Source: a virus. Taken from it: a stretch of DNA of 26,049 bases. The stretch spans positions 1-26,049 of IMG/VR virus record IMGVR_UViG_3300025168_000578. One strand, written 5' to 3'. The translations under genes and the position numbers were made by a program. Below, in pieces: positions 12,927 through 21,558 of the stretch (its first letter is position 1; each line of letters opens with the position of its first letter). Under the pieces are notes generated by a model. It saw nothing but the letters and a program-made list of their open reading frames with translations, made no database searches and had not been told where the DNA came from.

Positions 12927-13056
12927 GTTGTTAGTCTCCATTTAATCGCGGCAACATTATTGTTCCGTTCGATGATTAGATAATAACAAGTTTTGATGTA
13001 ATGTATATAGATAAACGAGCACTAAACTAAATAAAACTACATAAGACTACACGATT

Positions 13057-13075
13057 TGTTAGTGTCGCACTAACA
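13057..13075. repeat. 19-bp palindrome, copy 10
   Basis: TGTTAGTG-TCG-CACTAACA in the divergent region, 131 bases upstream of the 183-residue leftward gene and about 230 upstream of the small terminase gene. Confidence 0.85.
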
Positions 13076-13248
13076 TGAAAAACGATATCTGGCGAACCCT
13101 ACCCTACCCCCATGACCCGCGCTGTGATTAGGAGTCCCTGACTTTCTCTAGTATTACTAGTCTACGTGAATATTTGTTCGTTTTTTAAGTTTGGCGACCC
13201 CCACCCCCCTCTATATAGGAAGTACCCCCCATAGGAGTCCCAACCTAC

Positions 13249-13277
13249 TTGCATAAAAAATTATTATGTTGTACTAA
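13249..13277 (+). promoter_or_regulatory. Possible promoter of the rightward packaging/head operon
   Basis: TTGCAT (13249-13254), a 17-base spacer and TACTAA (13272-13277), about 32 bases before the small terminase ATG. The -35 is 5 of 6 and the -10 is weak, as might be expected for a late promoter that needs an activator. No other promoter is obvious in the segment. Confidence 0.35.
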
Positions 13278-13308
13278 TCAAAACACGGTCAACGACCTGC
13301 GGAAGATA

Positions 13309-13908
13309 ATGACATTAATTGTAGACCCAGAGCTTGGAGTGCCTTACTCCCCGGATACCCCCCACATGGGATTGAAGACGCATGTGGAAGCGGCATCTAA
13401 TACCGTGCAAGAATTGACTGAGCATGGTTTAGAGGTTGACCCTACTAAAGAAGATAAAGAAACAGCGGCCCAGTTAGCGATGGCTTACGCTGAAGACCCC
13501 AAACAAACAGATAAAAAAGTTACTGCTAAGAAAGCTGCTACGTTAACGCCAGCTTCTTTAGTGTTGACTAACAATATCCTGCAAGAGTTTGGACGGTCTG
13601 TTGCAGAAAGCGCTGTACAAATACGCCACATGGTTACTAACAAGTTGGTGCTTGAATCTGAGAACCCTGATCCGCGAGTACGTATTCGCGCTCTTGAATT
13701 ACTTGGGAAGATTTCCGATGTTGGGTTGTTTGCTGAGAAATCAGAAGTTACCATAACACATCAGTCTACAGAGGATTTGCGACTCAAGTTACGTTCTAAG
13801 TTAGCTAGGTTGGTTAATCCAGATATTGAAGACGCAGTTATTATTGATGGCACGGTTATGGATGTTAACGAAGAGCTTGGGCTAGAAAGCGACGCAGATG
13901 ATGCTTGA
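13309..13908 (+). CDS. terS: Terminase small subunit
   Basis: A 199-residue protein directly before the large terminase, overlapping it by 11 bases. Residues about 80-150 hold a helical core, LTPASLVLTNNILQEFG, then SAVQIRHMVTNKLV and DPRVRIRALELLGKISDVG, similar to small-terminase-type proteins of aquatic phages. The C-terminus is acidic. The ATG at 13309 is preferred, with GGAAG shortly before it. A TTG 60 bases upstream also opens the frame but adds a stretch lacking family character and has no ribosome binding site. The subunit recognises phage DNA and starts packaging. The pac or cos site is expected nearby, perhaps in the upstream non-coding segment. Confidence 0.78.
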   Translation: MTLIVDPELGVPYSPDTPHMGLKTHVEAASNTVQELTEHGLEVDPTKEDKETAAQLAMAYAEDPKQTDKKVTAKKAATLTPASLVLTNNILQEFGRSVAESAVQIRHMVTNKLVLESENPDPRVRIRALELLGKISDVGLFAEKSEVTITHQSTEDLRLKLRSKLARLVNPDIEDAVIIDGTVMDVNEELGLESDADDA

Positions 13909-15454
13909 CTCTACTGCCTTTGATTTTACGGATAGTGAAGTCCAAGTTATGTTGGACAACCTTGAGAATTATACCACAGAAGAAGTAGAAGAGATTGATC
14001 GACTCGTAGATGAGTTGGCGACTAGGAAGTACACTCAAGCTGCACACCAAGATTTAATAGAGTTTTGTAAACATATGCAGTCGGACTATATTGTCGGCAA
14101 ACATCATCGCATGTTGGCAGATATGCTTATGGATATCGAAGCCGGGGAGAAAGACCGTATATGTGTTAACATCCCACCACGTCATGGCAAGTCTCAGTTA
14201 GTGTCAATTATGTTTCCTGCGTGGTTTTTGGGTAGGAACCCTAACAAAAAAGTAATGATGGTCTCTCACACTACAGACCTAGCGGTAGATTTTGGACGTA
14301 AAGTACGTAACCTTATTAATACAGAGCAATATCGCGAAATATTTCCAACTGTTTCACTCGCATCTGACTCTAAATCTGCCGGTAGGTGGAATACAAGCGT
14401 CGGTGGGGAGTATTATGCCTGTGGTATTGGTAGTGCGCTAGCTGGACGTGGCGCTGATTTGCTTCTTGTAGACGATCCGCACTCAGAACAAGACGTTATC
14501 AACGGTAATTTTGAGGTTTTTGATAAAGCCTACGAGTGGTTTACGTTCGGGGCTCGTACACGACTCATGCCAAGAGGCAGTGTAGCTATTATTCAGACCA
14601 GATGGCATATGGATGACCTAACTGGGCGTGTTACAAGGGATATGAACAACAACGAAGGGGCTGATGCGTACGATATAGTGGAGTTTCCAGCTATTTTGAA
14701 CATCGAACAGAAAAATGGCACCATCGTACAGAAGCCGTTATGGCCTGAGTTCTTTGATTTAGATGCGTTGATGCGTACAAAGGCATCTATGCCGGTGTTT
14801 CAGTGGAATGCCCAGTACCAGCAGGAACCAACAGCGGAAGAAGCTGCACTTATAAAGCGTGAGTGGTGGGGGTCATGGGAACATGAGGAACCTCCTACGT
14901 GTGAATACGTTATCATGTCTTTAGATGCTGCAGCCGAGACCCATAACCGTGCTGATTACACAGCACTTACAACTTGGGGGGTATTCTTTAACGAAGAAGT
15001 TGGTGAGTACCACATTATACTGTTGAACAGCATTAAAGAGCGTTTGGAGTTTCCAGACCTAAAGAAATTAGCTATGGAAGAGTACTCTGAGTGGGAACCT
15101 GACTCGTTTATTGTAGAAAAAAAGAGTTCTGGAACGGCTTTATATCAAGAGATGCGGCGTATGGGGTTGCCCGTATCTGAATACACACCACATAGGGGGT
15201 CTGGAGATAAATTAGCACGACTTAACTCTGTAGCAGACATAGTGGCATCAGGTATGGTATGGATGCCACAGACTCGGTGGGCAGAGGAAGTTGTAGAAGA
15301 GATTGCAGGATTCCCTTTTATGAGCCATGATGACTTAGTAGATTCGACAGTTATGGCTCTTATGCGTTTTAGGCAGGGGGGGTTTATTACTTTGCCTTCA
15401 GACGAAGCAGAGCCTATTAAATATTTTAAACAACGCAGCGGTGGGTATTACTAA
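13898..15454 (+). CDS. terL: Terminase large subunit
   Basis: A 518-residue packaging motor. The ATPase domain shows Walker A IPPRHGKS (residues 92-99), Walker B LLLVDDPH (Asp192, Asp193) and the coupling segment IIQTRWHMDD (about 231-240). The C-terminal RNase H-like nuclease shows Asp343 in MSLDAAAE, Glu407 in FIVEKKSSG and Asp478/Asp479 with Asp482 in SHDDLVDS. Its length is normal for the family. It uses ATP to drive DNA into the prohead and cuts concatemers. The start overlaps the small subunit gene, and two adjacent ATGs (13898, 13901) are possible. Confidence 0.97.
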   Translation: MMLDSTAFDFTDSEVQVMLDNLENYTTEEVEEIDRLVDELATRKYTQAAHQDLIEFCKHMQSDYIVGKHHRMLADMLMDIEAGEKDRICVNIPPRHGKSQLVSIMFPAWFLGRNPNKKVMMVSHTTDLAVDFGRKVRNLINTEQYREIFPTVSLASDSKSAGRWNTSVGGEYYACGIGSALAGRGADLLLVDDPHSEQDVINGNFEVFDKAYEWFTFGARTRLMPRGSVAIIQTRWHMDDLTGRVTRDMNNNEGADAYDIVEFPAILNIEQKNGTIVQKPLWPEFFDLDALMRTKASMPVFQWNAQYQQEPTAEEAALIKREWWGSWEHEEPPTCEYVIMSLDAAAETHNRADYTALTTWGVFFNEEVGEYHIILLNSIKERLEFPDLKKLAMEEYSEWEPDSFIVEKKSSGTALYQEMRRMGLPVSEYTPHRGSGDKLARLNSVADIVASGMVWMPQTRWAEEVVEEIAGFPFMSHDDLVDSTVMALMRFRQGGFITLPSDEAEPIKYFKQRSGGYY

Positions 15455-15465
15455 GGAATTAAGCT

Positions 15466-17919
15466 ATGGCTATTGAAAAAGGACTATACGCAGCGCCTAT
15501 GGGGCTGGACGAAGGTACTGAAGAAGAGCAAAACATTGAGATTGAGATCCTTAACCCTGATATGGTTACGTTGGATAATGGGGATGTAGAGATTACAATC
15601 GTTCCCGGTGAAGATGTCGGTCCTACTTCCTTTGATGCTAACCTTGCTGATGAACTCGACGATAATGACCTAGCTAGCCTTGCTGATGAGCTTATTGGTT
15701 ACGTTGATACTGATGTTGATAGTCGTAAAGACTGGGCTGATGCTTTTGTTAAAGGTCTAGATGTACTGGGGTTCAAATACGAAGAGCGTACTGATCCGTG
15801 GGAAGGCGCTTGCGGTGTTTACTCTACAGTGTTGGCTGAAGCAGCAATTCGTTTTCAAGCAGAAACTATGAGTGAGACGTTTCCTTCTGCAGGTCCAGTA
15901 AGAATCAAAGTACTAGGCGAAGAAACTAAAGACAAAACAGAAGCTGCAGCACGTGTCAAATCAGACATGAACTACGAACTTACAGAGCGTATGGTAGAGT
16001 ACCGTCCAGAGCACGAGCGTCTCCTGTACAGTCTTGGATTAGCCGGTTCTGCATTTAAAAAAGTATATTACGATACTAACATTGGGCGGCAGACCGCTGT
16101 CTACATTCCAGCAGAAGATGTTATAGTGCCTTATGGCGCGTCTCATATAGAAAGCGCAGAACGTGTTACGCATGTTATGCGTAAGACTAAAAACGAACTT
16201 AAAAAACTTCAAGCTACTGAGTTCTATAGAGATGTTGATCTAGGTGACCCACAAGCGTTTCATACGGACATTGAGAAACGTAAAGCAGAAGAAGGTGGGT
16301 TCTCTATTACCGATGACGAGCGTTACGCGGTCTATGAGATTCACGCTGACATTGTTATTGATGGTGTTGGAGATTCTGACGAAGATCAGATTGCACGCCC
16401 GTACGTAGTTACGATTGAGCGTGGTACTTCTGAAGTATTAGCAATCCGCAGAAATTGGGATCCAGAAGATCCGCTTATGCTTAAACGCCAACACTTCGTA
16501 CATTACGTATACGTGCCGGGATTTGGTTTTTATGGGCTTGGGTTGATACACATCATTGGTGGGTATGCACGTGCTGGCACATCTATTATACGCCAGCTTG
16601 TAGATGCGGGCACATTATCTAACCTTCCGGGCGGTCTAAAAACACGTGGTTTACGTATAAAAGGAGACGACACACCCATTGAACCGGGCGAGTGGCGTGA
16701 TGTAGATGTACCGTCTGGTAGTGTACGCGACAATATCATGCCTCTTCCATATAAAGAACCGTCAGGAACTTTACTACAGTTACTCGATAAAATTACGAAT
16801 GAAGGCCGTAGGTTAGGCGCTATCAGTGATATGAACATTTCTGATATGTCAGCTAACGCACCGGTAGGCACTACACTTGCTTTACTTGAGCGGACCCTCA
16901 AGCCTATGGCTGCAGTACAGGCGCGTGTCCACTACGCTATGAAGCAGGAGTTTAAACTCCTTAAGATTATCATGGCTGAATACGCTCCTGCTGAGTATAG
17001 TTATCAGCCTGAACGTGGAGAAGTTAGCGCACGACAAGCTGATTATGTTATGGTAGATGTTATTCCTGTTAGTGATCCTAACAGTTCGACTATGGCGCAA
17101 CGAGTTGTCCAGTACCAAGCAGTACTTCAGATGGCTCAAGCTGCACCGCAGATATACGACCTCCCCGCGTTACATAGACAGATGATTGAAGTTCTCGGAG
17201 TTAAAAATGCGGATAAGTTAGTACCAACTAAAGACGATATGAAACCGGCTGATCCTATTAGTGAGAATATGGACGCACTTGTTGGAAAACCTATAAAAGC
17301 GTTTATCTACCAAGACCACGACGCGCATATCGCAACACACACATCATTTATGCAAGACCCTATGGTTGCTAAAACGATTGGACAGAACCCACAGGCCCAA
17401 CGAATTATGGCTTCTTTACAAGCACATATTGCTGAACACCTTGGGTTTAGTTACCGTAAGCAAATTGAAGACCGACTTGGTGTAGCGTTACCTCCACCTA
17501 ACGAAGAGTTACCCGAACAGATTGAAGTTAATCTTGCACGGCTTGTAGCGGACGCTGGTAAGCAGCTTACTCAAGCTCATCAACAACAAGCTGCTCAACA
17601 GAAGGCGCAGGAACAGGCTAAAGACCCTATCCTTCAATTGCGCCGTCAAGAAGTAGCTACCAAAGAAGCTGAAGTTAAACGTAAAACGCAAAAAGATATG
17701 ATGGATACGCAAATACGTATGACTGAACAACAACGTAAAGCTCAATCTGATAAGGTTGATTCCGTCCTTGAAGCGCAGAAACTAGAACTTGAAAAAACTT
17801 CACTTGTTGTGAACGCACAGAAAGATAAAGTAAAACTTGACTCTGCTTTAAAAACAGACGCGGATAAATTAGATCTAGAAATATTTAAAACTGTAACAGC
17901 TCCTACTAACCGTAAATAA
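15466..17919 (+). CDS. Portal protein, P22-like
   Basis: An 817-residue protein directly after the large terminase. Its length and sequence fit the P22-type portal group, which forms the dodecameric ring at the capsid vertex through which DNA passes. The N-terminal 75 residues are acidic and probably disordered. The core includes WEGACGVYSTVLAEAAIRF and FVHYVYVPGFGFYGLGL with a following glycine-rich helix-containing region. From about residue 690 the protein is Gln-, Ala- and Lys-rich and predicted as long helices or coiled coil (AHQQQAAQQKAQEQA and onward to the end), consistent with a portal barrel or an extended tail. AAGGA lies 8 bases before the ATG. Confidence 0.9.
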   Translation: MAIEKGLYAAPMGLDEGTEEEQNIEIEILNPDMVTLDNGDVEITIVPGEDVGPTSFDANLADELDDNDLASLADELIGYVDTDVDSRKDWADAFVKGLDVLGFKYEERTDPWEGACGVYSTVLAEAAIRFQAETMSETFPSAGPVRIKVLGEETKDKTEAAARVKSDMNYELTERMVEYRPEHERLLYSLGLAGSAFKKVYYDTNIGRQTAVYIPAEDVIVPYGASHIESAERVTHVMRKTKNELKKLQATEFYRDVDLGDPQAFHTDIEKRKAEEGGFSITDDERYAVYEIHADIVIDGVGDSDEDQIARPYVVTIERGTSEVLAIRRNWDPEDPLMLKRQHFVHYVYVPGFGFYGLGLIHIIGGYARAGTSIIRQLVDAGTLSNLPGGLKTRGLRIKGDDTPIEPGEWRDVDVPSGSVRDNIMPLPYKEPSGTLLQLLDKITNEGRRLGAISDMNISDMSANAPVGTTLALLERTLKPMAAVQARVHYAMKQEFKLLKIIMAEYAPAEYSYQPERGEVSARQADYVMVDVIPVSDPNSSTMAQRVVQYQAVLQMAQAAPQIYDLPALHRQMIEVLGVKNADKLVPTKDDMKPADPISENMDALVGKPIKAFIYQDHDAHIATHTSFMQDPMVAKTIGQNPQAQRIMASLQAHIAEHLGFSYRKQIEDRLGVALPPPNEELPEQIEVNLARLVADAGKQLTQAHQQQAAQQKAQEQAKDPILQLRRQEVATKEAEVKRKTQKDMMDTQIRMTEQQRKAQSDKVDSVLEAQKLELEKTSLVVNAQKDKVKLDSALKTDADKLDLEIFKTVTAPTNRK

Positions 17920-17928
17920 GGGTATTTT

Positions 17929-18129
17929 ATGGCAAATACTGTTTTTGGCGTGCTTAAAGAACGTACCGAGGAACAACGTTCCTCTGCAGTGGAATTTTTA
18001 TCTTCTGGTAGTGCTAAAGACTACGCAGAATATAAAGAATTGTGCGGTCTAATTCGGGGTCTCGACTCCGCACTCTCACACATGGAAGACCTCTTGCGAA
18101 ACTATACGGAAGATGACGATAATGACTAA
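17929..18129 (+). CDS. Small hypothetical protein between portal and co-chaperonin
   Basis: A 66-residue acidic, helical protein. AGGG lies 6 bases before the ATG and its end overlaps the next start by 8 bases. The sequence (AVEFLSSGSAKDYAEYKELCGLIRGLDSALSHM) looks like a two-helix hairpin with an acidic tail (EDDDND). Its fixed position between portal and scaffold suggests a head-assembly accessory, but no function is recognised. Confidence 0.7.
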   Translation: MANTVFGVLKERTEEQRSSAVEFLSSGSAKDYAEYKELCGLIRGLDSALSHMEDLLRNYTEDDDND

Positions 18130-18496
18130 CGCTGCTGTAAAGCTATCAGAAGAAGAGTTTGATGCTCAACTACCTAAACCTGTTGGATACCACGTTTTAA
18201 TTGCGTTGCCAGAGATTGAAGATACATACGGAGATTCTGGCATTTTAAAGACTGATGTAACAAAGCACCATGAATACATTATGTCGATCATAGGTCTTGT
18301 GGTTGATATGGGGGACATGGCTTATAACGATAAAGAACGTTATCCGACTGGACCTTGGTGTAAACCGGGAGACTTTGTAATGTTCCGTGCTAATAGCGGA
18401 ACTCGGTTTAAAGTTGGTGATAAGGAATTTCGTTTGATGAACGATGACAGCATAGAAGCTGTAGTCCCTGATCCCCGTGGTATCGTCAAAGCATAG
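18122..18496 (+). CDS. GroES-like co-chaperonin
   Basis: A 124-residue protein with the Cpn10 fold pattern. PVGYHVLIALPEIEDTYGDSGI is the first strand pair and the start of the mobile-loop region, then a loop around KTDVTKHHEYIM, GLVVDMGDMAY, KPGDFVMFRANSGTRFKVG and a final FRLMNDDSIEAVVPDP. This matches GroES and phage gp31-type co-chaperonins, which cap host GroEL and let it fold the capsid protein. Placement between portal and scaffold, upstream of the capsid gene, supports that role. The ATG at 18122 is preferred, since GGAAG is properly spaced; an ATG 9 bases upstream is too close to it. Confidence 0.75.
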   Translation: MTNAAVKLSEEEFDAQLPKPVGYHVLIALPEIEDTYGDSGILKTDVTKHHEYIMSIIGLVVDMGDMAYNDKERYPTGPWCKPGDFVMFRANSGTRFKVGDKEFRLMNDDSIEAVVPDPRGIVKA

Positions 18497-18506
18497 GAGA
18501 TATATT

Positions 18507-19502
18507 ATGCCATTTGAAAAAGTTGAGTTTGAACTTCCCGTTGCGGAAGAAGATAAAGAAACTTCTAGTTTTGAAATTGAAGTTGAACCGGCCCCTGCGT
18601 TAGAAGTTAATGGAGCTGACGATGACGACGAAGATTTTAAAATTGAAGTTGTTGATGATACGCCGAAAGCGGATCGTAAGCGTAAAGTATCTGATCCACC
18701 AGAAGATGTAACTGAAGATGAGCTTGAAGAGTATTCTGAGAAAGTTCAGAATCGTATAAAGCACTTTAGTAAGGGGTACCATGATGAACGTAGAGCTAAA
18801 GAAACAGCGTTACGAGAACGTCAGGAACTTGAAAGTTTAGCCCAACAGCTTATTGATGAGAACAAAACCCTCAAAGGCACCGTTGGAAAGAATCAATCAG
18901 CACTTCTAGAACAAGCAAAGCTCTCTGTCGATAGTGATCTAGATAAAGCAAAGCGTTCTTATAAAGAAGCATACGAGTCTGGAGACTCAGAAGCTGTCTT
19001 AGAAGCACAAGAAAGTTTAACTACTGCTAAGATAAAGGCAGATAGGTTAAATAATATTAAGTTACCCTCTTTACAGGATAACGAGTTACCTGTAGGGTCA
19101 GAGGCAACGAATGAACAACCCGCCCCGGTAAAAATTGACGAACGGGCCGCAGAATGGGCGAAAGCCAATACGTGGTTCAATGTAGACGAAGAAATGACAA
19201 GTTTAGCGCTGGGGCTGCATCATAAACTTGTTAACTCGGGTGTAAGCCCGCAAAGCGATGAATACTACGAGAGACTTAACACTCGTATGCAGGAAGTTTT
19301 TCCCGATAGTTTTGACGGGGATGAAAAACAAGAAGTAGTACCGAAACGTCGGGCTAATGTGGTTGCCCCCGCTACGCGGAGTTCAGCACCTAAGAAGGTG
19401 ACGTTAACGCAAACACAGATAAACCTTGCAGCGCGTCTAGGACTTACTCCTAAACAGTACGCCACACAGGTTGCAATAGAAATGAGGAAAGAAAATGGCT
19501 GA
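18507..19502 (+). CDS. Head scaffolding protein
   Basis: A 331-residue protein with a typical scaffold layout. The N-terminus is very acidic (VNGADDDDEDFKIEVVDD). The middle is a long charged coiled coil (about 80-180). A Pro/Gln-rich linker leads to a short, basic, helix-turn-helix-like C-terminus (KKVTLTQTQINLAARLGL), where scaffolds bind coat protein. AGGAGA lies 7 bases before the ATG; an upstream in-frame ATG (18477) lies inside the co-chaperonin gene and lacks a site. The gene is two ORFs and about 1.1 kb upstream of the major capsid protein, the expected order. It probably directs prohead assembly and is then removed. Confidence 0.82.
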   Translation: MPFEKVEFELPVAEEDKETSSFEIEVEPAPALEVNGADDDDEDFKIEVVDDTPKADRKRKVSDPPEDVTEDELEEYSEKVQNRIKHFSKGYHDERRAKETALRERQELESLAQQLIDENKTLKGTVGKNQSALLEQAKLSVDSDLDKAKRSYKEAYESGDSEAVLEAQESLTTAKIKADRLNNIKLPSLQDNELPVGSEATNEQPAPVKIDERAAEWAKANTWFNVDEEMTSLALGLHHKLVNSGVSPQSDEYYERLNTRMQEVFPDSFDGDEKQEVVPKRRANVVAPATRSSAPKKVTLTQTQINLAARLGLTPKQYATQVAIEMRKENG

Positions 19503-19944
19503 AAATAGACTTGCACGTGACCATGAGACTCGTGAGAAGAGTGCCCGTAAAAGAGCTTGGCAGCGACCAGAGGTTTTACCATCTCCTGATCCCGAGCCGG
19601 GGTATAAGTACCACTGGGTCCGCGTTTCCACACAAGGTCAAATGGACGCCACCAATGTTTCCTCAAAAATTCGTGAAGGTTGGGAGCCTGTAAAAGCAGT
19701 AGACCACCCAGAAATTACAATAGTCAGTATCGAAAACGATAGGTTTAAAGACAATGTAATTATTGGCGGTCTTATGCTCTGTAAAGCTCCTGTTGAGCTA
19801 GTTGAAGAACGAACCGCTTACTATTCAGAACAAAGCGCTTCGCAGATTCGATCAGTAGACAACAACCTTATGCGGGAAAACGACCCTCGTATGCCGTTAT
19901 TTAATGAGCGGAAAACGAAGGTTACTTTTGGTAATGGAACTTAA
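19495..19944 (+). CDS. Putative virion-associated protein between scaffold and capsid genes
   Basis: A 149-residue protein of unknown function. The N-terminus is basic (RLARDHETREKSARKRAWQRP), followed by a small beta-rich domain (YKYHWVRVSTQGQMDATNVSSK, then a ITIVSIENDRFKDNVIIGGLMLCK strand pair) and a basic, extended tail. GAGG lies 8 bases before the ATG, and the gene overlaps the end of the scaffold gene by 8 bases. Its constant position in this gene order suggests a head component. This is inferred from position only. Confidence 0.7.
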   Translation: MAENRLARDHETREKSARKRAWQRPEVLPSPDPEPGYKYHWVRVSTQGQMDATNVSSKIREGWEPVKAVDHPEITIVSIENDRFKDNVIIGGLMLCKAPVELVEERTAYYSEQSASQIRSVDNNLMRENDPRMPLFNERKTKVTFGNGT

Positions 19945-19961
19945 CCTTTTAGGAGCTTACT

Positions 19962-20591
19962 ATGGCTTTTCCTACGATTACAGCCCCTTACGGGCTGAAA
20001 CCCGTCAATCTGATTGGCGGTAAAGGGTATGCGGGTTCTACTCGTAACATCCCTATTGCTTCAAACTACGCTACTGCTATCTTCAATGGAGATGTGGTGC
20101 AGTATACTACTGACGGCACTATAATTATTACCACCCAGACTGCGGCTACTATTGTCCCCGGTATTGTTGGTGTTTTTGTAGGCTGTAGCTACACGGACCC
20201 AGTATTAGGCTATAAGATATTTAGTCAGTACTATCCCGGTAGCATTGTTGCTTCTGATATTGAAGCTATTGTTGTAGACGACCCTAATTGCCTGTTTAAA
20301 GTTGTAAACGTCACAAACACAACGGCAGACGGCGCAACTACTGGTCTAGCACCACTGGCGAAAACTCGTGCTACTACAATCAGTTGCAACGCAGTGCTTG
20401 TGTTGAATACTGGTGTAGCCGCTACAGGCAACAGCCGTATGGGCGTATTTATTAACAATGTTACATCTACTCTACCGTTTATTGTAGTAGACGTTGTTGA
20501 AAATACTAAGAATAGTGACGGTAATTTCACAGAATTTTTAGTGAAGTTTACTCCCACTTATCATCGTTACACACATACTGTTGGTGTATAG
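19962..20591 (+). CDS. Putative capsid decoration or structural protein
   Basis: A 209-residue protein, rich in Val, Thr, Ile and Gly, strongly beta. It opens with FPTITAPYGLKPVNLIGG, continues with a segment like NGDVVQYTTDGTI and ends in FLVKFTPTYHRYTHTVGV. This N-terminus is characteristic of proteins placed just upstream of the capsid gene in aquatic phages. AGGAG lies 7 bases before the ATG and the capsid gene follows 12 bases after the stop. The composition suits a capsid surface or vertex protein. The exact role is unproven. Confidence 0.72.
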   Translation: MAFPTITAPYGLKPVNLIGGKGYAGSTRNIPIASNYATAIFNGDVVQYTTDGTIIITTQTAATIVPGIVGVFVGCSYTDPVLGYKIFSQYYPGSIVASDIEAIVVDDPNCLFKVVNVTNTTADGATTGLAPLAKTRATTISCNAVLVLNTGVAATGNSRMGVFINNVTSTLPFIVVDVVENTKNSDGNFTEFLVKFTPTYHRYTHTVGV

Positions 20592-20602
20592 GAGAATAAC
20601 TA

Positions 20603-21508
20603 ATGGCTATATCACGCGCACAGTTACTTAAAGAACTGTTACCGGGTCTGAACGCATTGTTCGGTCTGGAGTACGCAAAGTACGGTGAAGAGCATAAAGA
20701 GATTTTTGAGACAGAAAGCTCTGATCGTTCTTTTGAAGAAGAAACTAAATTGTCCGGTTTTTCTGCTGCACCTGTTAAAAACGAAGGCTCTGCCATCGAA
20801 TATGACAATGCACAGGAAACATGGTCGGCTCGTTATACACACGAAACCGTTGCTATGGGCTTCTCCGTTACGGAAGAAGCTATTGAAGATAACTTGTATG
20901 ACTCCTTGTCATCTCGTTATACGAAAGCTCTGGCTCGTGCTATGGCGTACACCAAGCAAGTTAAAGGGGCAGCGGTTCTTAACGACGCTTTCGCTGGTAC
21001 AACCTATGGTGACGGTCAACCATTATGTTCAACAGCACATCCACTTGTGTCTGGTGGTGTGAACTCTAACGAACCAGCAACTGCAGCCGACCTCAACGAA
21101 ACTTCGCTTGAAGCCGCAGTTATTCAGATTGCTGGTTGGACAGACGAACGTGGTTTGTTGATTGCTGCTCAACCTCGTAAACTCATAATTCCACCAGCCC
21201 TTCAGTTCGTTGCTACGCGACTTCTGGAGACTGAGGGACGTGTGGGTACAGCAGATAACGATCTCAACGCACTACGTAACAACGGTTCGATTCCTGAAGG
21301 CTATGCAGTCAATCATTATTTGACTGACACGAATGGTTGGTTCCTCTCTACCGACGTTCCAAACGGTCTGAAGCATTTCGTACGTACCCCGATGCAGACA
21401 TCTATGGATGCTGATTTCGATACGGGTAACAGCCGTTACAAAGCTCGTGAGCGTTATTCTTTTGGTGTATCAGATCCTCTTGGGATCTTTGGTTCTCCGG
21501 GCGCATAA
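20603..21508 (+). CDS. Major capsid protein, Mu gpT-like
   Basis: A 301-residue protein resembling the Mu-type major head subunit gpT group. The N-terminal region has ITRA-like SRAQLLKELLPGLNALFG, then SDRSFEEETKLSGFSAAPVKNEG and ARYTHETVAMGFSVTEEAIEDNLYD, which is the family's typical core. TTYGDGQPLCSTAHPLVSGG follows at about 131-150. The C-terminus contains RYSFGVSDPLGIFGSPG. It forms the icosahedral shell. AGGAG lies 9 bases before the ATG and the gene is followed by a strong terminator, as expected for the most abundant transcript. It lies downstream of scaffold and co-chaperonin. Confidence 0.9.
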   Translation: MAISRAQLLKELLPGLNALFGLEYAKYGEEHKEIFETESSDRSFEEETKLSGFSAAPVKNEGSAIEYDNAQETWSARYTHETVAMGFSVTEEAIEDNLYDSLSSRYTKALARAMAYTKQVKGAAVLNDAFAGTTYGDGQPLCSTAHPLVSGGVNSNEPATAADLNETSLEAAVIQIAGWTDERGLLIAAQPRKLIIPPALQFVATRLLETEGRVGTADNDLNALRNNGSIPEGYAVNHYLTDTNGWFLSTDVPNGLKHFVRTPMQTSMDADFDTGNSRYKARERYSFGVSDPLGIFGSPGA

Positions 21509-21529
21509 CAACTTATGTTGTAATATATT

Positions 21530-21558
21530 AAGGGGAGTACTTGCTACTCCCCTTTTTA
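21530..21558 (+). terminator. Intrinsic terminator after the major capsid gene
   Basis: AAGGGGAGTA and TACTCCCCTT form a 10-bp stem with the loop cttgc, followed by a T-run. It starts 22 bases after the capsid stop and probably ends most of the head-operon transcript. Confidence 0.9.

Larger units (their letters stand above)
12927..13308. other. Divergent non-coding region between leftward and rightward genes
   Basis: About 380 bases with no supported gene. It contains copy 10 of the palindrome (13057-13075), a second palindrome CTAGTA-T-TACTAG (13148-13160), a 10-bp direct repeat TAGGAGTCCC at 13129 and 13232, and several runs of C (for example 13198-13209 and 13225-13230). It should hold the early leftward and late rightward promoters and perhaps the packaging site. 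The leftward promoter is not clear by eye. Confidence 0.55.

Noticed and set aside
12942-13056. Leftward promoter for the 183-residue gene
   Set aside because: Several TATTAT and TATACA-like hexamers are present, but none has a convincing -35 at proper distance, so none is annotated.
5631-13075. Palindromes as intrinsic terminators
   Set aside because: No T-run follows on either strand at the ten sites, and several lie inside a gene or in the non-coding region without an upstream gene.
17067-17083. TGTTAG-N5-CTAACA in the portal gene as an eleventh palindrome copy
   Set aside because: The right arm lacks the CA of CACTAACA, symmetry is only 6 bases and it lies in ordinary coding sequence outside the cluster. 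It is likely chance.
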